Assembly (NCBI GenBank): GCA_039980455.1
Contig: JBDXCG010000005.1
Location: forward strand, 62,001 to 126,000
Source: CALINF01 sp039980455
GTDB lineage: Bacteria; Pseudomonadota; Gammaproteobacteria; Pseudomonadales; Halieaceae
Length of the DNA stretch: 64,000 nucleotides
Reading direction: 5' to 3'
Of the stretch, positions 43,368 to 52,548 are shown one piece after another. The notes below the pieces were generated by a model, which was not told the origin of the DNA, did no database searches, and worked only from the letters and a program-made list of their open reading frames with translations. How positions within the stretch are numbered: the stretch's first letter is position 1; each line of letters begins with the position of its first letter. Position numbers and translations under genes: made by a program.

Positions 43368-44812
43368 TTTTTGCCCTCCACAATCCAGGTATCCTTACTG
43401 CCGCCACCTTGCGAGGAGTTAACGACTAGTGACCCCTTCACCAACGCAACACGCGTCAATCCCCCTGGTGTCACCCAGCAGTCTTTGCCTTGCAATATGA
43501 AGGGTCGCAAATCGAGGTGACGCGGCTGCACTGAATCATCAATGTAAGTCGGTGCCGTGGACAGGCTAAGCGTGGGTTGTGCAATATAATTGCGAGGGTC
43601 TTCTTTGATCAGCTTGGCAAATTTGCGATGCACTGCCTTGGTGCTGTGTGGCCCTACCATGAGGCCATAACCACCGGATTCGTTGGCAGGCTTAACCACA
43701 AGATCCTTGAGATTTTTGAGCACATACTCGCGATCTTTTTCACGCATGCACAAATAGGTAGGAACACTTTCGAGCAGCGGCTCTTCCTTTAAGTAATACC
43801 GAATCATATCGGGCACGTATGCGTACACCACCTTATCGTCGGCGACCCCAGCGCCGGGTGCGTTCGCTATTGCGACTTTGCCCGCCTTCCACGCACGCAT
43901 CAACCCAGGTACGCCAAGCGCGGAGTCCTCTCGGAAGACTTCCGGGTCCATGAAGTCTTCATCGATTCGTCTGTAAATCACATCTACCCGCACGGGGCCA
44001 TCCACTGTGCGCATGTAGACCTTGTCGGTATCGTCAACGAAAAGATCTCCGCCTTCCACCAGCTCGGCGCCCATACCTTGGGCCAGAAACGCGTGCTCAA
44101 AGTAGGCAGAGTTATAAATCCCGGGGGTTAGCACCACCACGCAAGGGCGCCTTCTATCTCTGGGGGATAATGACGCCAGCATTTGGTAAAGACGGGAGGG
44201 ATAATCATCTACCGGTAAAATAGAGTAGTTCTCAAACAACTCGGGCAGAACACGCTTGGTAATCTCGCGATTTTCTATCATGTAAGACACGCCAGATGGC
44301 ACGCGCAGGTTGTCTTCAAGCACATAGAACTTGCCATCACCGGCGCGAACCAGATCGCTACCACAGATATGTGCCCACACCCCATGGCGTGGAGATATGC
44401 CCGCACATTCGGGTCTGTAATTAGGTGAATCGAGCACAATCTCAGACGGCACTACGCCGTCTTTTAAAATGTTCTGAGCGTTGTAGATATCGTCGATAAA
44501 GCAATTGAGCGCGCGGCTTCGCTGAGTCAGCCCCGTACTAACCTCAGCCCAGTCCTTGGCAGGTATCACTCGGGGAATAATGTCGAACGGCCAGGCGCGG
44601 TCGATATTGCCGCCCTCGGTATAGACCGTAAAGGAGATGCCCATTTCCTTTATGGCAAGCTCTGCTGCGGCGCGCCGGGCATCCATTTCATCCCGGGGAA
44701 GACTTTGCAGCAGCTTCACCGCCTGTCGCGCGGCCACTCGAGGCTGACCCTTTGGAGTAATCAACTCATCAAAAAAATCGCCAGCCTGATAGGATTTCCA
44801 GCTCTTGTTCAT
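43364..44812 (-). CDS. Circularly permuted ATP-grasp type 2 protein
   Basis: This is a 482-residue protein of the circularly permuted ATP-grasp family, which probably forms an amide or peptide bond with ATP. Typical segments are FDIIPRVIPAKDWAEVSTGLTQRSRALNCFIDDIY, RPECAGISPRHGVWAHICGSDLVR, and YVLKNLKDLVVKPANESGGYGLMVG. I set the start at MNKSWKSYQ. An upstream ATG would add 31 residues with no resemblance to the family. It is translationally coupled to the alpha-E gene and is divergent from the PqqD-like gene, with 110 bp between starts that must hold both promoters. Confidence 0.9.
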   Translation of the reverse strand: MNKSWKSYQAGDFFDELITPKGQPRVAARQAVKLLQSLPRDEMDARRAAAELAIKEMGISFTVYTEGGNIDRAWPFDIIPRVIPAKDWAEVSTGLTQRSRALNCFIDDIYNAQNILKDGVVPSEIVLDSPNYRPECAGISPRHGVWAHICGSDLVRAGDGKFYVLEDNLRVPSGVSYMIENREITKRVLPELFENYSILPVDDYPSRLYQMLASLSPRDRRRPCVVVLTPGIYNSAYFEHAFLAQGMGAELVEGGDLFVDDTDKVYMRTVDGPVRVDVIYRRIDEDFMDPEVFREDSALGVPGLMRAWKAGKVAIANAPGAGVADDKVVYAYVPDMIRYYLKEEPLLESVPTYLCMREKDREYVLKNLKDLVVKPANESGGYGLMVGPHSTKAVHRKFAKLIKEDPRNYIAQPTLSLSTAPTYIDDSVQPRHLDLRPFILQGKDCWVTPGGLTRVALVKGSLVVNSSQGGGSKDTWIVEGKK

Positions 44813-44922
44813 GCCATTACACTTCAATAACGGAATAACGTTCGAGAGTACTCCAATGACAGGACAGCTTCCAGCCGAATGGACTACACTAAGCACCACA
44901 AACACTTAATGCCTTCCCGACT

Positions 44923-45204
44923 ATGAATCTGAAACAAACCATTACCCTGTCCCCGGATGTAATCTCTCAGGAGGTTTCAGGTGAAACTGTATTGCTGGAT
45001 CTAGAGAGCGAGAATTACTTTGGACTGGACGAGGTAGGCACGCGAATCTGGCAACTGATTGAAAGCGCCGGCGATCTCGAAGCTATATTCAATACACTAA
45101 TGGAAGAATACGACGTAGATGAGGAACAACTGCTGGGCGATTTATCAGACCTCGTCGGCGAAGTTGAAAAACTGGGACTAGTAAAATTGGAGACACGCGC
45201 ATGA
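44923..45204 (+). CDS. PqqD-like (RRE-type) small protein
   Basis: This 93-residue protein has the PqqD fold signature: VISQEVSGETVLLDLESENYFGLDEVGTRIWQLI followed by helices ending in LVGEVEKLGLVKLE. PqqD-type domains bind leader peptides in RiPP pathways and pass them to modifying enzymes. No radical SAM or precursor gene is adjacent. Its TGA overlaps the ATG of a molybdopterin oxidoreductase (ATGA at 45201-45204), so the two are translationally coupled. An adapter role for that enzyme, or a leftover of another pathway, are both possible. Confidence 0.88.
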   Translation: MNLKQTITLSPDVISQEVSGETVLLDLESENYFGLDEVGTRIWQLIESAGDLEAIFNTLMEEYDVDEEQLLGDLSDLVGEVEKLGLVKLETRA

Positions 45205-47327
45205 ACGAACGGAAGACCCACTATCGAGCCTGCCATCTTTGTGAGGCCATTTGCGGCGTTGTCATCGAAACAGAAGGCGAAGAGATCATCTCTATTAAGG
45301 GTGACGACAACGACCCCCTAAGCCGCGGCCACATTTGTCCCAAAGCCGTCGCCCTGCGAGATATTCATCAAGACCCGGATCGCCTGCGCAAACCGGTTAA
45401 AAAGGTTACCGATGAGAATGGCGCTATTACGTGGCAGGAAATTAGCTGGAAAGAAGCGCTGGATACTACAGCCGAACGCCTGCTGGACATGCACGACCGC
45501 CACGGTGTGGATTCAATTGGTGCCTACTTTGGCAATCCCAGTGTTCACAACTACGGAATGCTGACTCACCAGAACAACCTGTTTCGCTTTTTCAAAACCA
45601 AGAACCGCTTCTCAGCGACGTCTGTCGACCAGCTGCCGCATCACCTAACCGCCATGTGGCTTTTCGGCCACAAGTCGATGTTTCCTATTCCCGATATTGA
45701 TCGCACCGACTACTTCATGATGCTTGGCGCGAACCCGATTGCATCCAACGGCAGCATCTGGACAGTCCCCGATGTCAAAAAGCGAATCAAAGACATGAAG
45801 GCCCGTGGTGGCAAACTCATTGTCATCGACCCTCGCAGAACAGAGACTGCCGAGCTGGCTACCGAACACCTGTTTATTAAGCCCGGTACCGATGCCGTAT
45901 TCATCGCTGCCATGCTCAACACCATTCTTAATGAGAATTTGGCAGACCCTGGTGCCCTCAAGGGCTTCGTAGACGGGCTAGATGAGGTCGCCGCCGCAGT
46001 GGCTGTATTCACGCCGGAAATGGCCGAAAAACACACGGGGATAAGTGCCGATGATACGCGCCGACTCGCCAGAGAATTAGCACATGCACCTGCCGGCATC
46101 TGCTATGGCAGGATGGGCGTCTCTACTCAGGTGTACGGTGCGTTATGCCAATGGCTCATCGGTGTCATCAATGTTGCCACAGGCAATATCGACAAACCCG
46201 GCGGGTCAATGTTCACACTGCCGGCAGTAGATCAAATTCACAACACAGGCCCAGGTGGCTTTGGTCGTCATCTCAGCCGCGTCCGCGGACTCCCCGAATT
46301 TGATCGGGAGATCCCAGCCTCCACCCTAGCTGAAGAGATAACCACCCCGGGCGAAGGGCAGGTGCGCGCGCTGTTCACCGGAGCGGGTAATCCAGTGCTG
46401 TCTACGCCAAACGGTCGCCAGCTGGACGACGCAATGGAACAGCTGGAATTTATGGTGTCGCTGGACCCTTACATCAACGAGACCACACGACACGCCGATA
46501 TCATTCTGCCGCCCACCTCGCCACTGGAGCACGATCACTACGATATCGGGTTTCACACTAACGCAATACGCAACACTAGCCGCTTCAACGAACCCGTGTT
46601 TGAAAAGCCGCAGGACAGCCTGCACGACTGGGAGATTTTTACGGCGCTTGGCGATCGGGTTGCAGAAGCGATGGGGCTGGAGCCGCGTCCGCCGCGTGCA
46701 CCGCATGAGATCATCGACGCAGGCTTGCAGGTAGGCCCTTACAGCGAGAACCAAGACAGCGAGCACAAGCTGTCGCTGGATGTCTTGCGTGCTAACCCGT
46801 CGGGCATTGACCTCGGCGCTCTCGTGCCGATGCTGCCAGAAAGGCTGTTCACACCGGACAAGCGAATAAACTGCGCCTCACCCTTACCCATGAGCGACTT
46901 AGAAAGGCTGCATGAAGAATTCTCTCAGGACGGCGACGAGGGTCTGCGCCTTATCGGACGTCGTCATGTGCGCTCGAATAACTCCTGGATGCATAACTAC
47001 CATCGATTGGTTAAAGGCAAAGATCGCTGCACCCTACTCATGCATCCTCAGGACATGCAACAGCGAGAAATTAGCGATGGCAGCGCCGTTGCGCTTAGCT
47101 CTCGTGCAGGCAGCGTAACAGTTCAGGTTGAGCAGTCTGAAGATGTCATGCCCGGTGTGGTTAGCCTGCCACATGGCTATGGCCACAACCGAAACGGCAT
47201 ACGCATGGACACTGCCGTGGCAAATGCCGGCGTCTCCTGCAACGATGTCACTGACGAATTGTTTCTGGATAAACTATCAGGTAACGCTGCCATCAATGGC
47301 GTGCCTGTTACAGTGTCCATCGCGTGA
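45201..47327 (+). CDS. Molybdopterin-dependent oxidoreductase (formate-dehydrogenase-like superfamily)
   Basis: This is a 708-residue cytoplasmic enzyme of the DMSO-reductase superfamily. The N-terminal [4Fe-4S] site uses the Cys residues in CHLCEAICG and HICPKA. Further family segments include GAYFGNPSVHNYG, DYFMMLGANPIASNGS, KLIVIDPRRTETA and the C-terminal SRAGSVTVQVEQSEDVMPGVVSLPHGYGHN. In the region where formate dehydrogenases carry Cys or Sec as the Mo ligand, this protein reads SATSVDQLPHHL, so no Cys/Sec ligand is evident. No signal peptide or Tat motif is present. The substrate is unknown. It is coupled to the PqqD-like gene. Confidence 0.88.
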   Translation: MNERKTHYRACHLCEAICGVVIETEGEEIISIKGDDNDPLSRGHICPKAVALRDIHQDPDRLRKPVKKVTDENGAITWQEISWKEALDTTAERLLDMHDRHGVDSIGAYFGNPSVHNYGMLTHQNNLFRFFKTKNRFSATSVDQLPHHLTAMWLFGHKSMFPIPDIDRTDYFMMLGANPIASNGSIWTVPDVKKRIKDMKARGGKLIVIDPRRTETAELATEHLFIKPGTDAVFIAAMLNTILNENLADPGALKGFVDGLDEVAAAVAVFTPEMAEKHTGISADDTRRLARELAHAPAGICYGRMGVSTQVYGALCQWLIGVINVATGNIDKPGGSMFTLPAVDQIHNTGPGGFGRHLSRVRGLPEFDREIPASTLAEEITTPGEGQVRALFTGAGNPVLSTPNGRQLDDAMEQLEFMVSLDPYINETTRHADIILPPTSPLEHDHYDIGFHTNAIRNTSRFNEPVFEKPQDSLHDWEIFTALGDRVAEAMGLEPRPPRAPHEIIDAGLQVGPYSENQDSEHKLSLDVLRANPSGIDLGALVPMLPERLFTPDKRINCASPLPMSDLERLHEEFSQDGDEGLRLIGRRHVRSNNSWMHNYHRLVKGKDRCTLLMHPQDMQQREISDGSAVALSSRAGSVTVQVEQSEDVMPGVVSLPHGYGHNRNGIRMDTAVANAGVSCNDVTDELFLDKLSGNAAINGVPVTVSIA

Positions 47328-47375
47328 TTAGAGTGCGCAGATAAGTTTCTTCAATAACACTGGGGGTAGAGAGTC

Positions 47376-47972
47376 ATGGACATTTCAACCATCGTATTTT
47401 GGCTGGTATTGCTAGGGGCGGTCATTTATGTCGTCAATATCTACAACACTCTCGTCACGCTCAAGAACCGCTTTCTGAATGCGTTTTCGCAAATAGAGGT
47501 TCAACTAAAACGGCGCTACGACCTTATTCCCAACCTTGTGGAGACTGCCAAGGGCTATCTCGATCACGAACGCGAAACACTGGAAGCCGTGATCGCTGCA
47601 CGCAATGAGGCGGCGGCAATTCTTAAAGGTTTAGGTGACACCAGTGTTGGGGGAGAAGCGATGAAGCAACTCGCCGGAGCAGAAAATGCACTACAAGGTG
47701 CATTGGGAAAACTCAACGTTACGATGGAAGCCTACCCAGACCTCAAGGCCAGCGAGAATATGCAGCAGTTGTCGGAAGAATTGACCTCTACAGAGAATCG
47801 CATCTCTTTTGCGCGTCAGGGCTACAACGATGCGGTAATGACATACAACACCTACCGGCAGACTTTTCCGCCCGTATTTTTTGCCGCGCGATTTGGTCAT
47901 CCAACGGACGCAGAGCTTCTCGAATTCGACGATACCGAGCAGATTCAGGCTGCACCCAAGGTCTCGTTTTAA
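47376..47972 (+). CDS. LemA family membrane protein
   Basis: This 198-residue protein has an N-terminal membrane helix (about 5-25). A long helical domain follows with the LemA hallmark VQLKRRYDLIPNLVETAKGYLDHERETLEAVIAAR and a late TENRISFARQGYNDAVMTYNTYRQTFP. LemA proteins have an unclear function at the inner membrane. The next gene, 45 bp downstream, is an M48 metallopeptidase, a frequent companion, which suggests a shared role in membrane-protein quality control. Confidence 0.95.
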   Translation: MDISTIVFWLVLLGAVIYVVNIYNTLVTLKNRFLNAFSQIEVQLKRRYDLIPNLVETAKGYLDHERETLEAVIAARNEAAAILKGLGDTSVGGEAMKQLAGAENALQGALGKLNVTMEAYPDLKASENMQQLSEELTSTENRISFARQGYNDAVMTYNTYRQTFPPVFFAARFGHPTDAELLEFDDTEQIQAAPKVSF

Positions 47973-48017
47973 TCACGGCTTTGCAGGCAATTTGTTCGCC
48001 ACGATACGCTGCCTGAA

Positions 48018-49982
48018 ATGAACTTCTTTGAGCAGCAGGACGCCGCCAGGCGCAATACCCGGTTGCTGTCACTACTGTTTGCGGTTGCCGTTCTACTGCT
48101 CGTATTACTAACAAACCTCCTAGTCGCCGGATTTCTGTGGTTTGGTCAGGACTACAACCTATACGCCGGTAGCCGCGAGGGCATCCAAGGGTTTCTGTCG
48201 TACTTTAGCTGGGCCCGTTTTGGCAGTATTGGCCTTGGCATTACGGCTACCGTGGCACTAATCGTACTGGTGAAATGGTGGCAACTTTCTACCGGCGGCA
48301 AGAGCGTCGCCGAAAACATGGGCGGCACCCGTATAGTGCCGCAAACTGATGATCGAGCAGAGCGGCGCTGCCTGAACGTGGTGCAAGAAATTTCACTGGC
48401 TGCCAACATGCCAGTGCCTCCAGTCTATGTATTGAATGGAGAACGAGGTATCAACGCATTTGCTGCGGGTATTACGCCCTCAGATGCTGTGGTGGCTGTC
48501 ACGCGTGGCACTCTCGAGCACTTAACCCGCGATGAGCTACAGGGCGTTATTGCTCACGAGTTCAGTCACATTCTCAACGGTGATATGCGTCTTAACATTC
48601 GGCTGGCGGCAATGCTCAAGGGAATCACCTTTATAGGTGATGTTGGCCACTTTCTGCTGCGCTCCAGTTCGCGGCATCGAACCGGCGGCTCATCCAAACG
48701 TGGCAATTCGGCGGCACTGCCTTTGTTGGGTTTGGCTCTGTGGGTTCTGGGTTGGCTAGGTGGCCTAGCCGCCGGCTTTATCAAAGCAGCTATCAGCCGG
48801 CAGAAGGAATATCTGGCAGATGCATCTGCCGTGCAATTTACCCGGCACGCCGATGGCATAGGGAATGCACTAAAAGTGATAGGTGGTTATGTGCCCGGCA
48901 CTCTGGTGCACGCTGCCAGAGCGAATGAAATGTCGCACATTTTCTTCGGCCAGATACAACATAGTTTGTGGCAGGTTTTTGCCACCCATCCACCGCTTAA
49001 GGATCGCATTCTGCGAATTGACCCACGCTGGAATGGACAGTACATCAAACGCAAGGTACGTCACTACGACGACACACCTTCTCGACCAGGCTATGGCGAG
49101 GTCGGCGTGGGCCGCGCGGCATTGGTTGCTGCCGCTATAGCCTCTACGGCAGTAGACCTGGAGGATAGTGACGCCGCCTCGGACGCCGATTTTGGCCCCA
49201 CGCCTGAGTCTTTCGACCAAGCGCTGGCTCAGCGTCATGAATTACCCACCGCATTTGTGCAACAAAGCCGTGAGCCACTGGGTGCCAGCGCGCTGGTCCT
49301 TGCGCTGCTGTCCAGTCGCGACCCCCATGTGCTCAAAGAGCAGCTAACGCTAATAGGAAATAGTCACCCGCAATCGACCGTAGATTTGGTGTTCACGGTG
49401 ACGCCAGGGGTCCAGCAATTGGCGCCGCCTCAACGCCTGCCTCTACTCGAGCTATGTATTCCCACGCTTAAAAGTATGTCACTTGCCCAGTATCGCATTT
49501 TCAAGAACACCCTGCTCCAAGTCATTCAAGCCGACAGCAAAACTGAACTGTTCGAGTGGTGCTTTTTTCAACTGGTAAGGCACTATCTCGATCCCGAGTT
49601 TTTTCAGGTGAAGCCGAGCAAACCGCGCTATCGCTCGCTCGAAAAAGTCCGCCACCCTGTACGGGTGGTGATCTCTGTGTTGGCGCATGAAGGAGTGGGT
49701 GATGCTAACCGCGCATTCGTTCTTGGTGCCAGTGAACTCGGCATGAAGAAGCTGGTATTGATGCCTCGAGCGCAGTGCAGTGTTGCACTGTTTAGCAAAT
49801 CGGTACACGACCTCGCGGATTGCTATCCACTGCTCAAGCCCAGATTGCTGAAAGCGATGGCGCTCGCGGCCGCGGAAGACGGTGTCGTGTGCGAAGTAGA
49901 GCGCGAGATCATTGCCAGCATCGCAGCAGTAATGGACTGCCCGGTGCCGATCGACTTGCGCGAGCACTATAGCGAGCACTAG
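48018..49982 (+). CDS. M48 family membrane zinc metallopeptidase (HtpX-like)
   Basis: This 654-residue protein has two membrane helices near the N-terminus (about 18-42 and 66-86). The peptidase domain carries the zinc site HEFSH at 180-184 and the third-ligand Glu in KEYLADASAVQFTR. Two hydrophobic segments (about 198-212 and 238-258) flank the catalytic site. The C-terminal 300 residues are a helical domain seen in longer M48 relatives and absent from HtpX itself. It probably degrades membrane proteins facing the cytoplasm. It follows lemA and is likely co-transcribed with it. Confidence 0.92.
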   Translation: MNFFEQQDAARRNTRLLSLLFAVAVLLLVLLTNLLVAGFLWFGQDYNLYAGSREGIQGFLSYFSWARFGSIGLGITATVALIVLVKWWQLSTGGKSVAENMGGTRIVPQTDDRAERRCLNVVQEISLAANMPVPPVYVLNGERGINAFAAGITPSDAVVAVTRGTLEHLTRDELQGVIAHEFSHILNGDMRLNIRLAAMLKGITFIGDVGHFLLRSSSRHRTGGSSKRGNSAALPLLGLALWVLGWLGGLAAGFIKAAISRQKEYLADASAVQFTRHADGIGNALKVIGGYVPGTLVHAARANEMSHIFFGQIQHSLWQVFATHPPLKDRILRIDPRWNGQYIKRKVRHYDDTPSRPGYGEVGVGRAALVAAAIASTAVDLEDSDAASDADFGPTPESFDQALAQRHELPTAFVQQSREPLGASALVLALLSSRDPHVLKEQLTLIGNSHPQSTVDLVFTVTPGVQQLAPPQRLPLLELCIPTLKSMSLAQYRIFKNTLLQVIQADSKTELFEWCFFQLVRHYLDPEFFQVKPSKPRYRSLEKVRHPVRVVISVLAHEGVGDANRAFVLGASELGMKKLVLMPRAQCSVALFSKSVHDLADCYPLLKPRLLKAMALAAAEDGVVCEVEREIIASIAAVMDCPVPIDLREHYSEH

Positions 49983-50118
49983 CTTTCAAGCAGAAGTGGT
50001 CGATCTCAACGCACACACTTTCGCTTCTGGTAAATCCTGCTAAGGTAAATGACAGCAGATCAGGTGAAGGATCACCCGCTGCAGAACAAGATTCATCCCC
50101 CAACCCATCATCCAGAAC

Positions 50119-50126
50119 AAGGAGGT
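50119..50126 (+). promoter_or_regulatory. Strong ribosome-binding site of the AraC-type gene
   Basis: The sequence AAGGAGGT matches the full anti-Shine-Dalgarno complement, with 7 bases before the ATG at 50134. It fixes the start of the downstream gene and predicts efficient translation. Confidence 0.85.
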
Positions 50127-50133
50127 TCCGGCT

Positions 50134-50529
50134 ATGGAAATGCAATACATTAATACCCGTGGAAGTCAGGGCTACGCCCCGCCACCACCCAAACCTCGCC
50201 ACTTCGCGCTCTCTCGAACAACAGACAAAGTGCTCCAAATTTTGCTGGAGGAAGATTTAGCGAGGGTGCGGGCGGATCGGGTAGCAGAAGAACTTGGTAT
50301 CAGCGGTACCACACTGCGCAGGAGACTCCGCGGCGACCATACCAGCTATCAATTCCTGCTTGATCGGGCGCGGCAGTATCGCTGTGAGAAGCAGCTGCGA
50401 GAAAAGTGGCTGCCGGGAAAATGTCTGGCAGATGACCTGGGCTATCTAGAGGTTAATAGCTTTTACCGGGCCTTTCGGCGCTGGACAGGTATGAGTTATA
50501 GCCAATACAAAGTTGAGTATTGCTATTAG
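50134..50529 (+). CDS. Stand-alone AraC-type DNA-binding protein
   Basis: This 131-residue protein consists almost only of the two helix-turn-helix motifs of the AraC family. The first is ARVRADRVAEELGISGTTLRRRLR. The second is CLADDLGYLEVNSFYRAFRRWTGMSYSQYK. A Pro-rich N-terminal tail of about 25 residues replaces the usual ligand-binding domain. It therefore acts like SoxS/MarA-type regulators, whose activity is set by how much is made. Targets are unknown. The gene stands alone between the M48 protease gene and a convergent diguanylate cyclase gene. Confidence 0.88.
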   Translation: MEMQYINTRGSQGYAPPPPKPRHFALSRTTDKVLQILLEEDLARVRADRVAEELGISGTTLRRRLRGDHTSYQFLLDRARQYRCEKQLREKWLPGKCLADDLGYLEVNSFYRAFRRWTGMSYSQYKVEYCY

Positions 50530-50546
50530 CCATTGGAATCAGCGTA

Positions 50547-52367
50547 CTACGCCGACACCTTCTGGTTACCCACCATGACTCTGTTGCGGCCAGCCGTCTT
50601 GCCTTCATAGAGGGCGGCATCCGCCCTGGCTATACACGCTTCCAGCGTCTCGCCTTTGCGGAAAGTAGACACACCAAACGTCAAGGTAATTGAGAGTCGC
50701 CGGTCCTCGAAGTCGAATACGTTATCGCTGATCGTATCGCGTAACTTTTCCGCCAGTAGCGCTGCGCCCTCAGACTCGGTTTCCGGCAGCAACAGGATAA
50801 ACTCCTCACCACCCCAGCGACCCAGCCGGTCAATATCCCGTATCCGACCGCGCATAATAGCGGCCGCACGCGTCAGCACATGGTCACCACAGGCGTGGCC
50901 ATATTGATCGTTAAATGATTTGAAGTTATCGATATCCGACAACACAATGCTGAAGCCTTTGCCACCACGGAACATTCGCTGTACTTCCACCTCAGCTTCT
51001 TCTCTGAAACCGCGGCGGTTATACAAACTAGTCAAAGGATCGATTCTGGCAGCCTCACCCAACTGTTCATTGGCCAGGCTCAAAGATTCCGTGCGCTCTG
51101 CCACTACTTGTTCTAGATGACTCATACTGGCCGTGAAGCGGTTCGCCAACGACACAGCCATGGCGAGCATAATGGCAACAAACCCGAACGGAACAAGACG
51201 GGTGGTATCAACAGCCACAAAGTCAATCAGCAAGTCATTCACGCAGGCTGCAATAAATATGAGCACACCCAAAAATAGGGTACGGGCTTCCGGGTGGTGA
51301 TCACGGAGCTTTCGCACCATGAGCAGCGGCGTCAGCAACAGGGCAGGCACCGTCCAAGCCTGCCAGAAACGTAATGTCTCAGCGTTAATATCGTGACCGG
51401 GCACCAGCACCACAACGAGGGCTGCTATTGGAAAACTGAGTTGGTAGGCACGCAAGTACCGCCCTATGGGTTCGTCGAGCAATGACCAAACTGTTTGTAT
51501 CGCCAGTGCCGGGAATAGGTAAATTGCGCCAAACTCAATCTTTTTGAGCGTCAGGAACGGAATATCCACCGCATACTTCAGTTGATTGAGCATCAAACCA
51601 TACAGGCCAATATTGATGGCCATGAGCCCAAACCAGAGGAAGCTGCTCAACTGCGGATTTCGGCGATAGAGATATAGATGGTAAAAACCAAAGCCGATAA
51701 ACAGCAGACAGGCTAGTAACTGTGGCAACTGACTGAGCACACCCCCAACAACGAGGCTTGCATAGTTTCCGATTTCAAATTGGCCATCAAAGGGGCCACT
51801 GCCAAAGCGCACGGGTATAGCGCCCTCACCTCCCCACACCCGTAATGCAATAACCACCGTACCATCTTCACTGATTGCCGATGTCGGTAATGGGTAAATG
51901 TGCTCCTGGTCATAATCTGGCTCACTGAGCGGCGGAAGCTTGCCGCGCCCCCCAAGCAATTTGCCGCCCGCGTAGAGCTCGTAGGCGCTCATCACCTTGC
52001 CGATTCTGATCCCCAGTTGCTCGCGATCCTCCCAGAACTGCGCATCACCTGAATCCAGCGCGATGGACAACCGGTACCACGCAAATTGCTCCACGTCGGG
52101 ATAGCCGCCCAAAGACCAACGCCCAGGAACGCGGCGGGTACCCCACCCAGTATCATCCAGCATTGGCGATGACCACGCCGCATTATCACCGACCTGAAAT
52201 CGCCACCGGCCATGCAACGAGAAGCCCAGGTCGAGGTCTTCCTCAGTCACCAGCGGTACAAGATTGCTTGATACAGACTCCACCACCTGTGCCATCACCA
52301 AAGGTGCAGTCACGATAGACAACACAAGAAATAGCGCTGGTTGGAGTAATTTTCTAAGAACTAACAT
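50547..52367 (-). CDS. 7TM-DISM sensor diguanylate cyclase
   Basis: This is a 606-residue membrane sensor that makes cyclic di-GMP. A signal peptide leads into a periplasmic beta-sandwich domain (about 30-180: FSLHGRWRFQVGD..., WYRLSIAL...). Seven membrane helices of the 7TMR-DISM type follow (about 200-410), then a short coiled coil and a GGDEF domain. The active site reads GGEEF. An RxxD inhibitory site (RDID) sits five residues before it, so product feedback is likely. I set the start at the ATG at 52367 directly before the signal peptide, because 38 extra residues from an upstream ATG would precede the signal. Nearby exopolysaccharide genes are plausible targets of the signal. Confidence 0.9.
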   Translation of the reverse strand: MLVLRKLLQPALFLVLSIVTAPLVMAQVVESVSSNLVPLVTEEDLDLGFSLHGRWRFQVGDNAAWSSPMLDDTGWGTRRVPGRWSLGGYPDVEQFAWYRLSIALDSGDAQFWEDREQLGIRIGKVMSAYELYAGGKLLGGRGKLPPLSEPDYDQEHIYPLPTSAISEDGTVVIALRVWGGEGAIPVRFGSGPFDGQFEIGNYASLVVGGVLSQLPQLLACLLFIGFGFYHLYLYRRNPQLSSFLWFGLMAINIGLYGLMLNQLKYAVDIPFLTLKKIEFGAIYLFPALAIQTVWSLLDEPIGRYLRAYQLSFPIAALVVVLVPGHDINAETLRFWQAWTVPALLLTPLLMVRKLRDHHPEARTLFLGVLIFIAACVNDLLIDFVAVDTTRLVPFGFVAIMLAMAVSLANRFTASMSHLEQVVAERTESLSLANEQLGEAARIDPLTSLYNRRGFREEAEVEVQRMFRGGKGFSIVLSDIDNFKSFNDQYGHACGDHVLTRAAAIMRGRIRDIDRLGRWGGEEFILLLPETESEGAALLAEKLRDTISDNVFDFEDRRLSITLTFGVSTFRKGETLEACIARADAALYEGKTAGRNRVMVGNQKVSA

Positions 52368-52548
52368 GCCGCGATTATAGACCTTGAGCATCGGATAATG
52401 GGTAATCAGAGCAAAAACCTTGAACAGAATCACACTACTATCGATGCAGCGGGATGCCAGCCGATAGAAAACCAATGACATTATGATAAATTGGAATGGC
52501 GCTTCCGCCGGTCGGAATAACTTTGAGCCTTAGCCGAATTGCCAGTAA

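Noticed and set aside
45201..47327. Selenocysteine-containing formate dehydrogenase
   Set aside because: No in-frame TGA occurs, and the region aligned to the ligand reads VDQLPHHL without Cys or Sec.
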